Counted from the first letter of the stretch, positions 1 to 7,348 are shown. The stretch: 13,334 bases of DNA from Propionibacteriaceae bacterium (GCA_020438595.1 JAGQUI010000030.1:1-13334); one strand, 5' to 3'. The notes: generated by a model from the letters alone, not told the origin. Numbers and translations: made by a program.

Positions 1-401
1 TCGGCGGGCACCCGGCGGCAGATCCGCCCGATCACCACCGCCAGCTCGCCCTCGTAGTGCAGGTTGTCCGTCTCGGGCGGGTGCACGATCGGCTCCCCAG
101 GCCCGATCACCGACGTGTTCGGCTTGAGGAACACCAACGGCGTCTCGGGCGCCTCGTTGCCGAGTTCGTGGGCGTGCTCGACGTAGTTGCGTCCGATCCC
201 GACGATCTTGCTGCGCGGGATCACCGGCGCGACCAGCCGGACGTCGGCCAGCGGCAGCCGTTCCCCGGTGTAGTGCACGGCCCCGGCGAGCGGATCGCCG
301 GACACGACGGCGATCGTCTCCGGATTGGGGCCCTGGTCCTCGGCCAGCTCGACCACCCCGTAGGTGGGATCCCCCTGGGCCACGAACCTCGCTATGCGCA
401 T
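1..401 (-). CDS. Fumarylacetoacetate hydrolase (FAH) family protein, partial
   Basis: This is the N-terminal 133 codons of a gene that runs off the left edge. The protein has the short N-terminal region of bacterial FAH-fold enzymes, then the family block [17 protein letters not shown] (residues 65-81), the substrate-pocket segment [13 protein letters not shown] (88-100), and [11 protein letters not shown] (115-125), whose E117 and E119 are the first acidic metal ligands. The third ligand lies beyond the edge. Family members hydrolyse C-C bonds or decarboxylate or isomerise acylpyruvates in the cytoplasm, usually with Mg2+ or Mn2+; the substrate cannot be read from this fragment. The ATG at 399-401 is preferred because it gives the usual N-terminus (MRIARF) and sits 7 nt after a TAGACT -10 hexamer, with no Shine-Dalgarno. 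The gene follows a hydroxyacid dehydrogenase on the same strand but appears to have its own promoter. Confidence 0.9.
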   Translation of the reverse strand, partial: MRIARFVAQGDPTYGVVELAEDQGPNPETIAVVSGDPLAGAVHYTGERLPLADVRLVAPVIPRSKIVGIGRNYVEHAHELGNEAPETPLVFLKPNTSVIGPGEPIVHPPETDNLHYEGELAVVIGRICRRVPA

Positions 402-414
402 GGCGCGGAGTCTA
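402..414 (-). promoter_or_regulatory. Leaderless promoter -10 of the FAH gene
   Basis: On the minus strand TAGACT (414 down to 409) matches the actinobacterial -10 consensus TANNNT, and 7 nt separate it from the ATG. Transcription would start at or next to the A of the ATG. I see no convincing -35 and no Shine-Dalgarno. The element is inferred from sequence only. Confidence 0.6.
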
Positions 415-429
415 TCGGGGTCGGGTCGC

Positions 430-453
430 GGGCCCGGCCGGGCCCAACGGGCC
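430..453 (-). terminator. GC-rich palindrome after the hydroxyacid dehydrogenase gene
   Basis: The 16-bp sequence at 430-445 is its own reverse complement (GGGCCC arms around GGCC), and 441-453 can form an alternative GGCCC-AAC-GGGCC hairpin. It lies 13-36 nt past the stop of the dehydrogenase gene and 16 nt before the -10 of the FAH gene. There is no T-run, so it is either an actinobacterial-type hairpin terminator or an operator-like palindrome; the first is more likely from its position. Confidence 0.4.
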
Positions 454-465
454 GGAGCGGACGGC

Positions 466-1419
466 TCAGCCGACCGGTGCGCCGGGCCCGGCAACCAGGT
501 TGGCCAGCGACTCACCGGCCGCGAAGCGGGCCAGCTGCTCGCGGACGAGGCGCTGCATGCGCGGGTAGAACGCCGTGCTCTGGCCGCCCACGTGCGGGCT
601 GATGAACACCCCCGGCGTCCGCCACAGCGGGTGGTCGGGCGGCAGCGGCTCGGGATCGGTCACGTCGAGCGCGGCCCGGATCCGTCCGGACGCGGTCGCC
701 GCCAGCAGGGCGTCGGTGTCCACGACCCTGCCGCGGGCCACGTTCACCAGCAAGGCCCCGTCCGGCAGCGCAGCGAGTTCCGCCGCGCCGACCAGATGTT
801 CGGTTTCCGGGGTCAGCGGAGTGATCACGAAGACCACGTCTGCGTCCGGCAGCAGCGTGGGCAGGTCACTGATCGGGTGTACCGGGAGGTCCCCGGTGCG
901 CGCCCGCCGCGCGACCCGGGTGATCGATGCCACCTCGAACCCGGTCAGGCGCTGCTCGATGGCCGCACCGATCCGGCCGTAGCCCACGATCAGCACGCGC
1001 CGGTCGGCCAGCGATGTGGCGAAGTCGTTGCCCCAGGTACCGCTCGGCATGTTGCGCGCGTAGGAGTCGAGGTGCCGGTTGCTGGTCAGGGCGAGGGCCA
1101 CGGCGAGCTCGGCCGTGCTCGCGTCGTGCACGCCGGCAGCGTTGCACAACACGACGCCCTCGGGCAGGAACGGCAGGAAATTGTCGTAACCCGCACTGAG
1201 CAGCTGCACGGCCCGCAGCGAGGCCATCTCCCCCACCCGCTCCATCACGGCCGGGGCGGGGTGCATGTACGGAGCGACCACCAGCTCCACCTCGGCGATG
1301 CTGTCAGGCCAGCCTCCGTCGGCCAGGAAGAAGTCCGCGACGAGGGAATCGGGCAGCGGACCGAGGGCGGCCTGCGCCGCGGCGAGGTCGGGGTAGGGCA
1401 ACCAGATGCGACGAGCCAT
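466..1419 (-). CDS. D-isomer-specific 2-hydroxyacid dehydrogenase (phosphoglycerate-dehydrogenase-like)
   Basis: A cytoplasmic NAD(P)-dependent oxidoreductase of 317 residues that interconverts a D-2-hydroxyacid and a 2-oxoacid. The catalytic domain is split around a central Rossmann domain, with the nucleotide-binding motif GYGRIG at 146-151. The catalytic triad is intact: R229 in [10 protein letters not shown]257 in DVTDPEPLP, and H276 in SPHVGG. The length matches single-unit family members; there is no ACT or ASB regulatory extension as in long SerA proteins, so serine synthesis is not assured and glyoxylate/hydroxypyruvate reductase activity is equally possible. The ATG at 1417-1419 gives a normal N-terminus ([10 protein letters not shown]). 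The gene is divergent from deoA across 22 bp and the two share a palindromic -10 element. The substrate is not determined from sequence. Confidence 0.9.
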   Translation of the reverse strand: MARRIWLPYPDLAAAQAALGPLPDSLVADFFLADGGWPDSIAEVELVVAPYMHPAPAVMERVGEMASLRAVQLLSAGYDNFLPFLPEGVVLCNAAGVHDASTAELAVALALTSNRHLDSYARNMPSGTWGNDFATSLADRRVLIVGYGRIGAAIEQRLTGFEVASITRVARRARTGDLPVHPISDLPTLLPDADVVFVITPLTPETEHLVGAAELAALPDGALLVNVARGRVVDTDALLAATASGRIRAALDVTDPEPLPPDHPLWRTPGVFISPHVGGQSTAFYPRMQRLVREQLARFAAGESLANLVAGPGAPVG

Positions 1420-1425
1420 GCCCCT

Positions 1426-1435
1426 ACCCTAGGGT
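1426..1435. promoter_or_regulatory. Shared palindromic -10 of the dehydrogenase/deoA divergent promoters
   Basis: ACCCTAGGGT is a perfect 10-bp palindrome. Read on the plus strand it contains TAGGGT (1430-1435), 6 nt before the deoA ATG at 1442. Read on the minus strand it contains the identical TAGGGT (1431 down to 1426), 6 nt before the dehydrogenase ATG at 1419. The two TANNNT boxes share 2 bp. Neither gene has a Shine-Dalgarno, as expected for leaderless mRNAs. Any -35 contacts would fall inside the first codons of the opposite gene; only a weak GAC-containing match (1408-1413) is visible for deoA. Confidence 0.65.
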
Positions 1436-1441
1436 GCGCTC

Positions 1442-2719
1442 ATGAGCACCTTCGACGCCGTGGAGCTGATCCGGACCAAACGGGACGGGGGGCGACTCGA
1501 CGACGACGCCATCGACTGGCTGATCCGCAACTACACCGACGGTGCGGTCAGCGACGAGCAGATGTCGGCGATGGCGATGGCGATCTTCTTCCGTGGCCTC
1601 GACGGGGCCGAGCTGAGCCGTTGGACGAACGCGATGATCGGCACCGGCGAGCGGATGGACTTCTCCAGCCTGTCGCGGCCGACCGTCGACAAGCACTCCA
1701 CCGGCGGCGTCGGGGACAAGATCACCCTGCCGCTGGCCCCGCTCGTGGCCGCCTGCGGCGCGGCCGTCCCGCAGCTGAGCGGACGCGGGCTGGGCCACAC
1801 CGGAGGCACCCTGGACAAGCTCGAGGCCATCCCCGGCTGGCGGGCGTCGCTGTCGAACGCCGAGATGCTCGCCCAGCTGGAGGCGGTGGGCGCGGTGATC
1901 TGTGCGGCCGGCGCCGGCCTGGCCCCGGCGGACAAGAAGCTGTACGCGCTGCGCGACGTGACCGCCACCGTGGAGTCGATCCCGATGATCTCGGCGTCGA
2001 TCATGAGCAAGAAGATCGCCGAGGGCACGGCCTCGCTGGTGCTGGACGTGAAGACCGGCTCCGGCGCCTTCATGAAGACCTACGCCGACTCGAGGGCGCT
2101 CGCGGAGACGATGGTCGGCATCGGCACCGACGCCGGCGTGAACACCGTCGCACTGATCACCGACATGGACGCCCCGCTCGGGCGCACCGCCGGCAACGGC
2201 CTGGAGGTGGCCGAGTCGGTCGAGGTTCTGGCCGGCGGCGGACCGGCAGACGTCGTCGAACTCACGGTCGCCCTGGCCGCGGAGATGCTCGCCTGTGCCG
2301 GGATCGACGCCGATCCGGCCGCCGTGCTGGCGTCCGGGAAGGCGATGGACACGTGGAAGGCGATGATCCGCGCCCAGGGCGGAGACCCGGACGCGCCGCT
2401 GCCCCTGGCCCGGCACACCGAGGTGGTCACCGCGGAGGCCACCGGCCACCTGACCGGCATGGACGCGATGGCGGTCGGCCTCGCCGCCTGGCGGCTGGGC
2501 GCCGGCCGGGCGAAGCAGGGCGACCCCGTCCAGGCCGCCGCCGGGGTCACCTGGCACGCGTCCGTGGGTGAGGAGGTGCGGGCCGGCCAGCCGCTGTTCA
2601 CGCTGCACACCGACACCCCGGAGCGGATCGAGCGGGCGCGCGAGGCGCTGGTCGGCGCGGTCACGATCGGCGACGCACCGGCAGCAGCGCGCACGATCGT
2701 GCGGGAGCGGATCAGTTGA
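1442..2719 (+). CDS. deoA: Thymidine / pyrimidine-nucleoside phosphorylase
   Basis: A 425-residue cytoplasmic enzyme that cleaves thymidine (or uridine-type nucleosides) with phosphate to give the free base and (deoxy)ribose-1-phosphate, in pyrimidine salvage. Visible are the helical N-terminal domain, the phosphate-binding loop DKHSTGGVGDK (83-93), the family signature SGRGLGHTGGTLDKLE (113-128), and the pyrimidine-contacting residues R171, S186 and K190, which fall on the same numbers as in the E. coli enzyme. The C-terminal alpha/beta domain is complete, so the protein is full-length. The ATG lies 6 nt after TAGGGT and has no Shine-Dalgarno, which suggests a leaderless mRNA. The 3' end overlaps the convergent lipoprotein gene by 8 bp. 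Whether it is strictly thymidine-specific or of the broader Pdp type cannot be settled here. Confidence 0.96.
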   Translation: MSTFDAVELIRTKRDGGRLDDDAIDWLIRNYTDGAVSDEQMSAMAMAIFFRGLDGAELSRWTNAMIGTGERMDFSSLSRPTVDKHSTGGVGDKITLPLAPLVAACGAAVPQLSGRGLGHTGGTLDKLEAIPGWRASLSNAEMLAQLEAVGAVICAAGAGLAPADKKLYALRDVTATVESIPMISASIMSKKIAEGTASLVLDVKTGSGAFMKTYADSRALAETMVGIGTDAGVNTVALITDMDAPLGRTAGNGLEVAESVEVLAGGGPADVVELTVALAAEMLACAGIDADPAAVLASGKAMDTWKAMIRAQGGDPDAPLPLARHTEVVTAEATGHLTGMDAMAVGLAAWRLGAGRAKQGDPVQAAAGVTWHASVGEEVRAGQPLFTLHTDTPERIERAREALVGAVTIGDAPAAARTIVRERIS

Positions 2720-4913
2720 CCGCGATCGTTCCGCCCGCAGGCTGGACACCGCGGACGCCCACCGCCGCGCCGCTGCCATCGGACGCCTCCGCCTCCAGTT
2801 CCCAGGTGTAGTCGCCCGCGTCCACCGGGTGGCCGTCCGCGTCCACGCCGTCCCAGGAGACGCCGCGGATGGACCCGTCCGGCGCCGCGTCCGTTGCGAT
2901 CCTCCGCACCACGTCCCCCTCGGCCGAACGGATCACCACCGATCCCGCCACCACCGCCTTGCTCAGGTCCAGCTGGACGGTCCACGGGGATGCCACGCTC
3001 GCCTCCCCGCCGGTCACCACACCCAGCAGTCGCGGCGCGCTCCCCCCGGCGCCCGCGAAGGTCTGGAGGGTCAGCTCCGAGCTCGGCTGCGACCCCACGG
3101 CCTGCAGGACGTAGGCCACCCGGTCCCCGTCCAGCGCAACCAGGTCGTCGTAGACCTCACCCAGTTCGGTCTCGTCCCCGCTGTCGAAGTTCCACACGAG
3201 ATCCGTGCGGTCGCCGTTCACGATCTTCGTGAGCACCGCGAGTCCGTCTCCGAACCGGACGAGCTTGACGGCGCGCGCCTGCAGGATATGGGTCGCGCCG
3301 GTGACCCAGTTGTGGAGCACGACCTCGTTGTCCGCAGGATCGGCGGGGTCTGCCCCGGCATCGGTCACGCCGATCCAGTCGCCCCACATCTGCACCTCCG
3401 AGGTGAGCACGCCCGTGGTCGGCAGCGTGACGGTCACCGGGTCGAGGTCCGCGTCGGCCAGGTCGCGGACGCTCACCTCGTAGCCCGGGCCCGCCGGGGC
3501 GCTCACCTGCTCCACCCCCAGGCTGCCGAACATGGCCAGCGGCACCACATCGTCGATCTGCTTCCCGAGGACGGTGCGGAGCTCCTTCCCGGACCTGTAC
3601 ACGTACGGCCCCGAGATCCTCCAGGTCGCCGCATCGCCGGGCAGCTCCGCGACCGGCTCGCCGGCATCCACCGTCCAGGCCGCGGCCGAGTAGGACTGGT
3701 CGCCCTGACCGATCAGCCAGCGTCCGGCCGACGCTCCCACGACCTGCACCCAGTCGTGCCGGACCCTGTCACCGAGCCCACTCGCGGCCACCGCCTGTGT
3801 CCACACCTGGCCCGCGCCGGAGAAGAGCAGCGTGTCGGGAGAGAGTGCGACCCCGGTCGTCCACAGCGACGTGCCCGGCACATCGCCCAGGTACTCCTCC
3901 GTGGCGCCGTCGGCCAGCACCCGCAGGTGGGTCGTCTCCCCCGCCTCGTCGACGACCCGGACCAACGGACGGGTCGGATCGCCGACCCCGTCGATCTTCC
4001 ACGACACCGCCGACGCGGGTAGCGTCACCGCGGTGACCCGGTCCCCGTCCACCAGCAGCGGGGTCGCCGCGGCCGGGTCGCGCACCAGCGAGAACCGACC
4101 CTGCTGGAAGAAGGTCGCGCTCGACCCCCGATGGTCACCGGCGGCCACCAGCGTGCACGTGCGCGCACCCGACGGGATCGGCTTGCGGCACACGGACAGG
4201 CCCGACTTCGAAGCCACCAGCGAGTACACGCTCGCGCCACCGACCAGATGCCGGCTCGACCGCACCAGCTTGCGCCGCGCCACCGTCTGGCCCGTTGATG
4301 CCTTCACCACCGTGGCGTAGTCGGTCGAGCCGGACTTCGGGTGAGTGATCCGCACCAGGTACTTCGAGTCCGCCGTGAAGGCGTACGAGTGCGTCTTCGA
4401 CTTGTGCCGCACGGACCTCGGCAGCTTCCAGTAGTGCACCGTGACCGGCGACTTGTCCCGGGACGCGATCTTCTGCCGGTCACTCAACGTGCGCAGGGAT
4501 CCGACCGCCACCGCGTGCCAGGTCTCGCCCCAGCCCTTCAGCGCCACCACCCGGGTGTCCGTGCCGGGGTAGAAGCTGTTCGCGTCGTCGATGCCGTCCG
4601 TGCCCCCGTAGTAGCCGAAGGCGCCCGCACCGGCCGCGACCGCGAAGAAGTCGTCCTCCTGAATGAACCGCTCCCACGTCGCGCCGCCGTCGGAGGACAG
4701 GTACTGCGTGCCACTGAAGTCCACCCAGATCAGGTCCCCCGTCGCAGCCCGCACCGTCGGCACCAGCGGCAGTACCGGCAGTGGCGTCGTGATCACGCCC
4801 GCCGCCGCAGGTTCTCCCGCGGCGCGAGCGCGCGGAGCCGCCGCGCTGCAACTGGTCAGGGCAAGCGCAAGGCCCGCGCAGACCGCAGCGGCACGAATAG
4901 GAAGTGGACGCAT
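2712..4913 (-). CDS. Large secreted lipoprotein, propeller-like, with FlgD-type Ig-like C-terminal domain
   Basis: A 733-residue protein of unknown function. The N-terminus has basic residues, a hydrophobic stretch (8-19) and the lipobox LTSC with the lipid-bearing cysteine at C22, so it should be anchored outside the cytoplasmic membrane. The mature part begins with an Ala/Pro/Arg-rich linker, then a segment with a BNR-like S-D-G-G-A-T-W motif, followed by several hundred residues of short repeated beta-strand units that look like a beta-propeller. Residues 635-733 form an Ig-like domain of the FlgD C-terminal type (WTVQLDLSK, GDVVRRI, SWDGVDADGHPVDAGDYTWEL). Apart from C22 the mature chain has only C242 and C253, a likely disulfide pair. 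The start is supported by GAGGTG 7 nt upstream, the clearest Shine-Dalgarno in the window. No catalytic motif was recognised; a surface-binding or sensing role is a guess. Confidence 0.85.
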   Translation of the reverse strand: MRPLPIRAAAVCAGLALALTSCSAAAPRARAAGEPAAAGVITTPLPVLPLVPTVRAATGDLIWVDFSGTQYLSSDGGATWERFIQEDDFFAVAAGAGAFGYYGGTDGIDDANSFYPGTDTRVVALKGWGETWHAVAVGSLRTLSDRQKIASRDKSPVTVHYWKLPRSVRHKSKTHSYAFTADSKYLVRITHPKSGSTDYATVVKASTGQTVARRKLVRSSRHLVGGASVYSLVASKSGLSVCRKPIPSGARTCTLVAAGDHRGSSATFFQQGRFSLVRDPAAATPLLVDGDRVTAVTLPASAVSWKIDGVGDPTRPLVRVVDEAGETTHLRVLADGATEEYLGDVPGTSLWTTGVALSPDTLLFSGAGQVWTQAVAASGLGDRVRHDWVQVVGASAGRWLIGQGDQSYSAAAWTVDAGEPVAELPGDAATWRISGPYVYRSGKELRTVLGKQIDDVVPLAMFGSLGVEQVSAPAGPGYEVSVRDLADADLDPVTVTLPTTGVLTSEVQMWGDWIGVTDAGADPADPADNEVVLHNWVTGATHILQARAVKLVRFGDGLAVLTKIVNGDRTDLVWNFDSGDETELGEVYDDLVALDGDRVAYVLQAVGSQPSSELTLQTFAGAGGSAPRLLGVVTGGEASVASPWTVQLDLSKAVVAGSVVIRSAEGDVVRRIATDAAPDGSIRGVSWDGVDADGHPVDAGDYTWELEAEASDGSGAAVGVRGVQPAGGTIAVN

Positions 4914-4920
4914 GGCGGAA

Positions 4921-4953
4921 CACCTCGGTTCGGTCGGGAATGCTTCGACCGTA
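4921..4953 (-). promoter_or_regulatory. Promoter -10 and Shine-Dalgarno of the lipoprotein gene
   Basis: On the minus strand TACGGT (4953 down to 4948) fits TANNNT, and GAGGTG (4926 down to 4921) is a Shine-Dalgarno 7 nt before the ATG. This implies a leader of about 25-30 nt, unlike the leaderless neighbours. A short inverted repeat CGGTCG/CGACCG (4931-4936 and 4946-4951) overlaps the -10 and could be an operator, but it is short. Confidence 0.45.
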
Positions 4954-4999
4954 GGCCTGCCCGGCCTCCCACGAGGGCCGGGGGCCGGACTTCGTACGA

Positions 5000-5037
5000 C
5001 TTCGGCGCCGGTTCTCGACGGGCTCGACCGGCCGAAG
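5000..5037 (-). terminator. Bulged hairpin downstream of cimA
   Basis: CTTCGGC (5000-5006) pairs with GCCGAAG (5031-5037), and after a 2-nt bulge CGGT (5009-5012) pairs with ACCG (5027-5030). It begins 21 nt past the cimA stop. There is no T-run after it. It is the best terminator candidate in the 145-bp gap between cimA and the lipoprotein gene, which otherwise holds the lipoprotein promoter. Confidence 0.4.
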
Positions 5038-5058
5038 CGCGCGTCCAGGAAGGGTGGA

Positions 5059-6690
5059 TCAGACCAGGGCGTCCTCTGCGGGTGCCTCGACCCCGGTCAC
5101 ATCGGCGATGCCGGAGTGGATCAGGCCCCACCGATAGCCGTCGTAGAGCGCCTCCCACGAGGCCTCGATCACGTTGGTGCCGACGCCGACGGTGGTCCAG
5201 GTGCGCTCTCCGTCCGTCATGTCGATCAGGGTGCGCACGATCGCGTCCGTGCCGTGGCCCTGCTCCAGGATGCGCACCTTGAAGTCGGTCAGCTCGAAGT
5301 AATCCACCTTCGGGTAGGCCTGGGTGAGGGCGGCCCGCAGGGCGACGTCCAGCGCGTTCAGGGGGCCGTGTCCGTCGCCGGCCAGGTTGTAGCTGACGCC
5401 ATTGGCGCGCACCTTCACCACGGCCTCGGAATCGCCCTCCGGATGCACCTCGTGGCCGGTGATCACGCGCCAGCTGAGCACCTCGAAGAACTCCTCCATC
5501 CGGCCGAGTTCCTCCCGCAGCAGCAGTTCGAAGGAGGCGTCGGCGGACTCGTAGGAGTACCCGTCCATCTCGCGCTGCTTCACCTTCTCGGTGATCCGCG
5601 CGGCCAGCTCGCGGTCGGACAGGTCGTAGCCGAGCTCCGAGCCCTTCAGCTGGATGTTGGCACGTCCGGCCATGTCCGAGACCAGCATGCGCATGTCGTT
5701 GCCGACCAGGGTCGGGTCGATGTGCTGGTACAGGTTCGCGTCCACCTTGATCGCCGACGCGTGCAGGCCGGCCTTGTGCGCGAATGCGGACGCGCCCACG
5801 TACGGCTGCCGGTTGTTCATCGGCACGTTCGTGACGCCGGCGATCGCGTGGCTGATCCGGGTGGCCTCGGCGAGCGAGGACGGCGGCAGCAGCGGCCAGC
5901 CGTACTTCAGCTGCAGGTTGGCGACCACCGTGATCAGGTTCGCGTTGCCGGTGCGCTCGCCGTGCCCGTTCATTGTGCCCTGGACGTGCACCACGCCGGC
6001 CTCGACGGCGGCGAGGGTGTTCGCGACCGCACAGCCGGTGTCGTTGTGGCAGTGGATGCCGAGGTCGACGCCCACCTGGGCCGCGGCGGAGACGATGTCG
6101 GCCATCCAGGACGGCAGCATGCCGCCGTTGGTGTCGCACAGGACGACGACCTCCGCGCCCGCCTCCGCGGCCGTCCGGACGACCTCCAGCGCGTACTCGG
6201 GATTGGCCCGGTAGCCGTCGAAGAAGTGCTCGCAATCGACGAACACGCGGCGGCCGTTGGCGACCAGGTGCGCGACCGTGTCGGCCACCATCGCGAGGTT
6301 CTCCTCCAGCGTGGTGTGCAGGGCCCGGTAGACGTGCTCGTCGTGGCTCTTCGCGACGATGCAGACGATCTCGGTGCCCGCATCGATCAGGGCCTGCACC
6401 TGCGCGTCGTCGGCCGCCCGCGACCCCACCTTGCGGGTGGCGCCGAACGCGACCAGCTTCGCGTTCTTCAGCGGCAGCTGGCCGGCGGCCGCCGCGGCGA
6501 AGAACGCGGTGTCATTGGGGTTGGCGCCGGGCCAGCCGCCCTCGATGAAGCCGACGCCGAGCTCGTCGAGGGAGCGCGCGATCTTCAGCTTGTCGCTGAC
6601 GCTGAGCTGCAGGCCCTCCTGCTGGGCGCCGTCGCGCAGCGTGGTGTCGTAGACGTGGAAGGTCTCCGGTTCGGCTGGGATCTGGGTCAC
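5059..6690 (-). CDS. cimA: Citramalate synthase
   Basis: A 543-residue cytoplasmic acyltransferase of the LeuA/homocitrate synthase family that condenses pyruvate and acetyl-CoA to (R)-citramalate, the entry to threonine-independent isoleucine synthesis. The TIM-barrel N-terminus has FHVYDTTLRDGAQQEG with DTTLRDGAQ at 15-23 (catalytic R19, metal ligand D20) and the metal-binding H213-C214-H215 in GIHCHNDTG. A linker helix region follows, and the last ~130 residues (for example DFKVRILEQGHGTDAIVR and TVGVGTNVIEASWEAL) form the LeuA dimerisation/feedback domain that binds the end-product amino acid. The DTTLRDGAQQEGLQLS form is typical of the CimA branch rather than 2-isopropylmalate synthase. 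The start is the GTG at 6688-6690; the open frame reaches 6816, but upstream residues are not family-like. It is divergent from tpx; a dyad overlaps the start region. Confidence 0.92.
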   Translation of the reverse strand: MTQIPAEPETFHVYDTTLRDGAQQEGLQLSVSDKLKIARSLDELGVGFIEGGWPGANPNDTAFFAAAAAGQLPLKNAKLVAFGATRKVGSRAADDAQVQALIDAGTEIVCIVAKSHDEHVYRALHTTLEENLAMVADTVAHLVANGRRVFVDCEHFFDGYRANPEYALEVVRTAAEAGAEVVVLCDTNGGMLPSWMADIVSAAAQVGVDLGIHCHNDTGCAVANTLAAVEAGVVHVQGTMNGHGERTGNANLITVVANLQLKYGWPLLPPSSLAEATRISHAIAGVTNVPMNNRQPYVGASAFAHKAGLHASAIKVDANLYQHIDPTLVGNDMRMLVSDMAGRANIQLKGSELGYDLSDRELAARITEKVKQREMDGYSYESADASFELLLREELGRMEEFFEVLSWRVITGHEVHPEGDSEAVVKVRANGVSYNLAGDGHGPLNALDVALRAALTQAYPKVDYFELTDFKVRILEQGHGTDAIVRTLIDMTDGERTWTTVGVGTNVIEASWEALYDGYRWGLIHSGIADVTGVEAPAEDALV

Positions 6691-6696
6691 CGGGCG

Positions 6697-6732
6697 AGTA
6701 AACCTGCTCCGGACCGGGTTACGAGCAGGTTT
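6697..6732 (-). promoter_or_regulatory. Dyad operator-like site at the cimA start
   Basis: AAACCTGCTC (6700-6709) and GAGCAGGTTT (6723-6732) are a perfect 10-bp inverted repeat separated by 13 bp. The near arm overlaps TTTACT (minus strand, 6702 down to 6697), the best -10 candidate for cimA, which ends 6 nt before the GTG. The arm centres are 23 bp apart, about two helical turns, which suits a dimeric repressor. It could instead fold as an RNA hairpin if transcription starts further upstream. Confidence 0.5.
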
Positions 6733-6796
6733 CACCGCCTGAGACGAATCGTCCCGAATCCGGCTCGGAACGGGGTCCGGTCCGCAGTGTTCCCGC

Positions 6797-6826
6797 TGGA
6801 CGCGGGCCGCCGCCACCGGCTAGAAC
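6797..6826 (+). promoter_or_regulatory. Leaderless promoter of tpx
   Basis: TAGAAC (6821-6826) lies 7 nt before the tpx ATG, and TGGACG (6797-6802), a 4/6 match to TTGACA, lies 18 nt upstream of it. No Shine-Dalgarno is present. The last base of the -10 departs from TANNNT, so this is a weaker case than the other starts. A small palindrome GACGAATCGTC (6743-6753) lies between this promoter and the cimA dyad. Confidence 0.5.
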
Positions 6827-6833
6827 AGCGGGC

Positions 6834-7331
6834 ATGGCCACCTTGATCCACCGCGGCGTCACCGTCCACAGCATCGGCGACCTGCCCGCCGTCGGCACCG
6901 AGCTCCCCGGCTTCACGCTGACCGACTCCGACATGCAGGAGATCGGACCCGACATCGCCGCGGGCCGCCGGCTCGTCCTGAACATCTTCCCCAGCCTCGA
7001 CACCCGGGTCTGCGCGATGAGCGTGCGCCGGTTCAACGAGCTCGCGGCCGGGCTGGAGAACACCCTGGTGCTGTGCGTCTCCGCCGACCTCCCCTACGCC
7101 CAGGCGCGGTTCTGCGGCGCCGAGGGCATCGAGAACGTGGTCACGGCCTCGTCCTTCCGCTCGAGCTTCGGCGACGACTACGGCGTCACCCAGGTGGACG
7201 GGCGCAACCGCGGCCTGCTCACCCGGGCCGTGGTGGTCGCGGACGCCGACGGCCGGGTCGTGTACACCGAGCAGGTCCCGGACATCTCGCAGGAGCCCGA
7301 CTACGACGCCGCGCTGGCGGCGCTGGGCTGA
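6834..7331 (+). CDS. tpx: Thiol peroxidase (atypical 2-Cys peroxiredoxin)
   Basis: A 165-residue cytoplasmic peroxiredoxin that reduces H2O2 and organic hydroperoxides using thioredoxin. The Tpx family pattern is clear: the GDLPAVGTELPGFTLTD N-terminus, peroxidatic C60 in FPSLDTRVCAMSVRRFN with T57 three residues before it, resolving C94 in YAQARFCGAEG, and R130 in RGLLTRAVVV, the conserved arginine of the active site. The length equals that of E. coli Tpx (168). The ATG at 6834 gives the expected N-terminus MATLIHRGVTV. The gene is divergent from cimA and convergent with ilvE; the stops are 15 bp apart. It is a stand-alone stress gene among branched-chain amino acid genes, and no link to them is visible beyond position. 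Confidence 0.96.
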   Translation: MATLIHRGVTVHSIGDLPAVGTELPGFTLTDSDMQEIGPDIAAGRRLVLNIFPSLDTRVCAMSVRRFNELAAGLENTLVLCVSADLPYAQARFCGAEGIENVVTASSFRSSFGDDYGVTQVDGRNRGLLTRAVVVADADGRVVYTEQVPDISQEPDYDAALAALG

Positions 7332-7348
7332 GGGCCAGGACAGGCCCT
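7331..7348. terminator. Bidirectional hairpin between tpx and ilvE
   Basis: AGGGCC (7331-7336) and GGCCCT (7343-7348) form a 6-bp stem with a 6-nt loop. The stem includes the last base of the tpx TGA and part of the ilvE TAG, so one compact structure spans the whole convergent gap. There is no T-run on either strand, so its strength as a terminator is uncertain. Confidence 0.5.

Noticed and set aside
364..2571. A 735-codon open frame on the plus strand opposite the dehydrogenase gene and out of frame with deoA
   Set aside because: The product is Arg/Gly/His-rich with no family-like motifs, and both regions are explained by genes with intact catalytic residues. Long shadow frames are normal at this GC content.
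6691..6816. A longer cimA product starting at 6816
   Set aside because: The extra 42 residues are Arg/Pro-rich and not family-like, and they would include the dyad and approach the tpx promoter. The GTG at 6690 gives the usual distance to DTTLRDGAQ.
6691..6833. A T-box or leader-peptide attenuator for cimA
   Set aside because: No T-box core motif, no short open frame rich in Ile/Leu/Val codons, and no T-run terminator are visible; only the dyad remains.
4663..6846. A 727-codon open frame on the plus strand opposite cimA
   Set aside because: It mirrors the cimA codons, reads as low-complexity His/Val/Arg/Gly-rich sequence, and would run across the cimA promoter and into tpx. No recognisable domain or ribosome site supports it.
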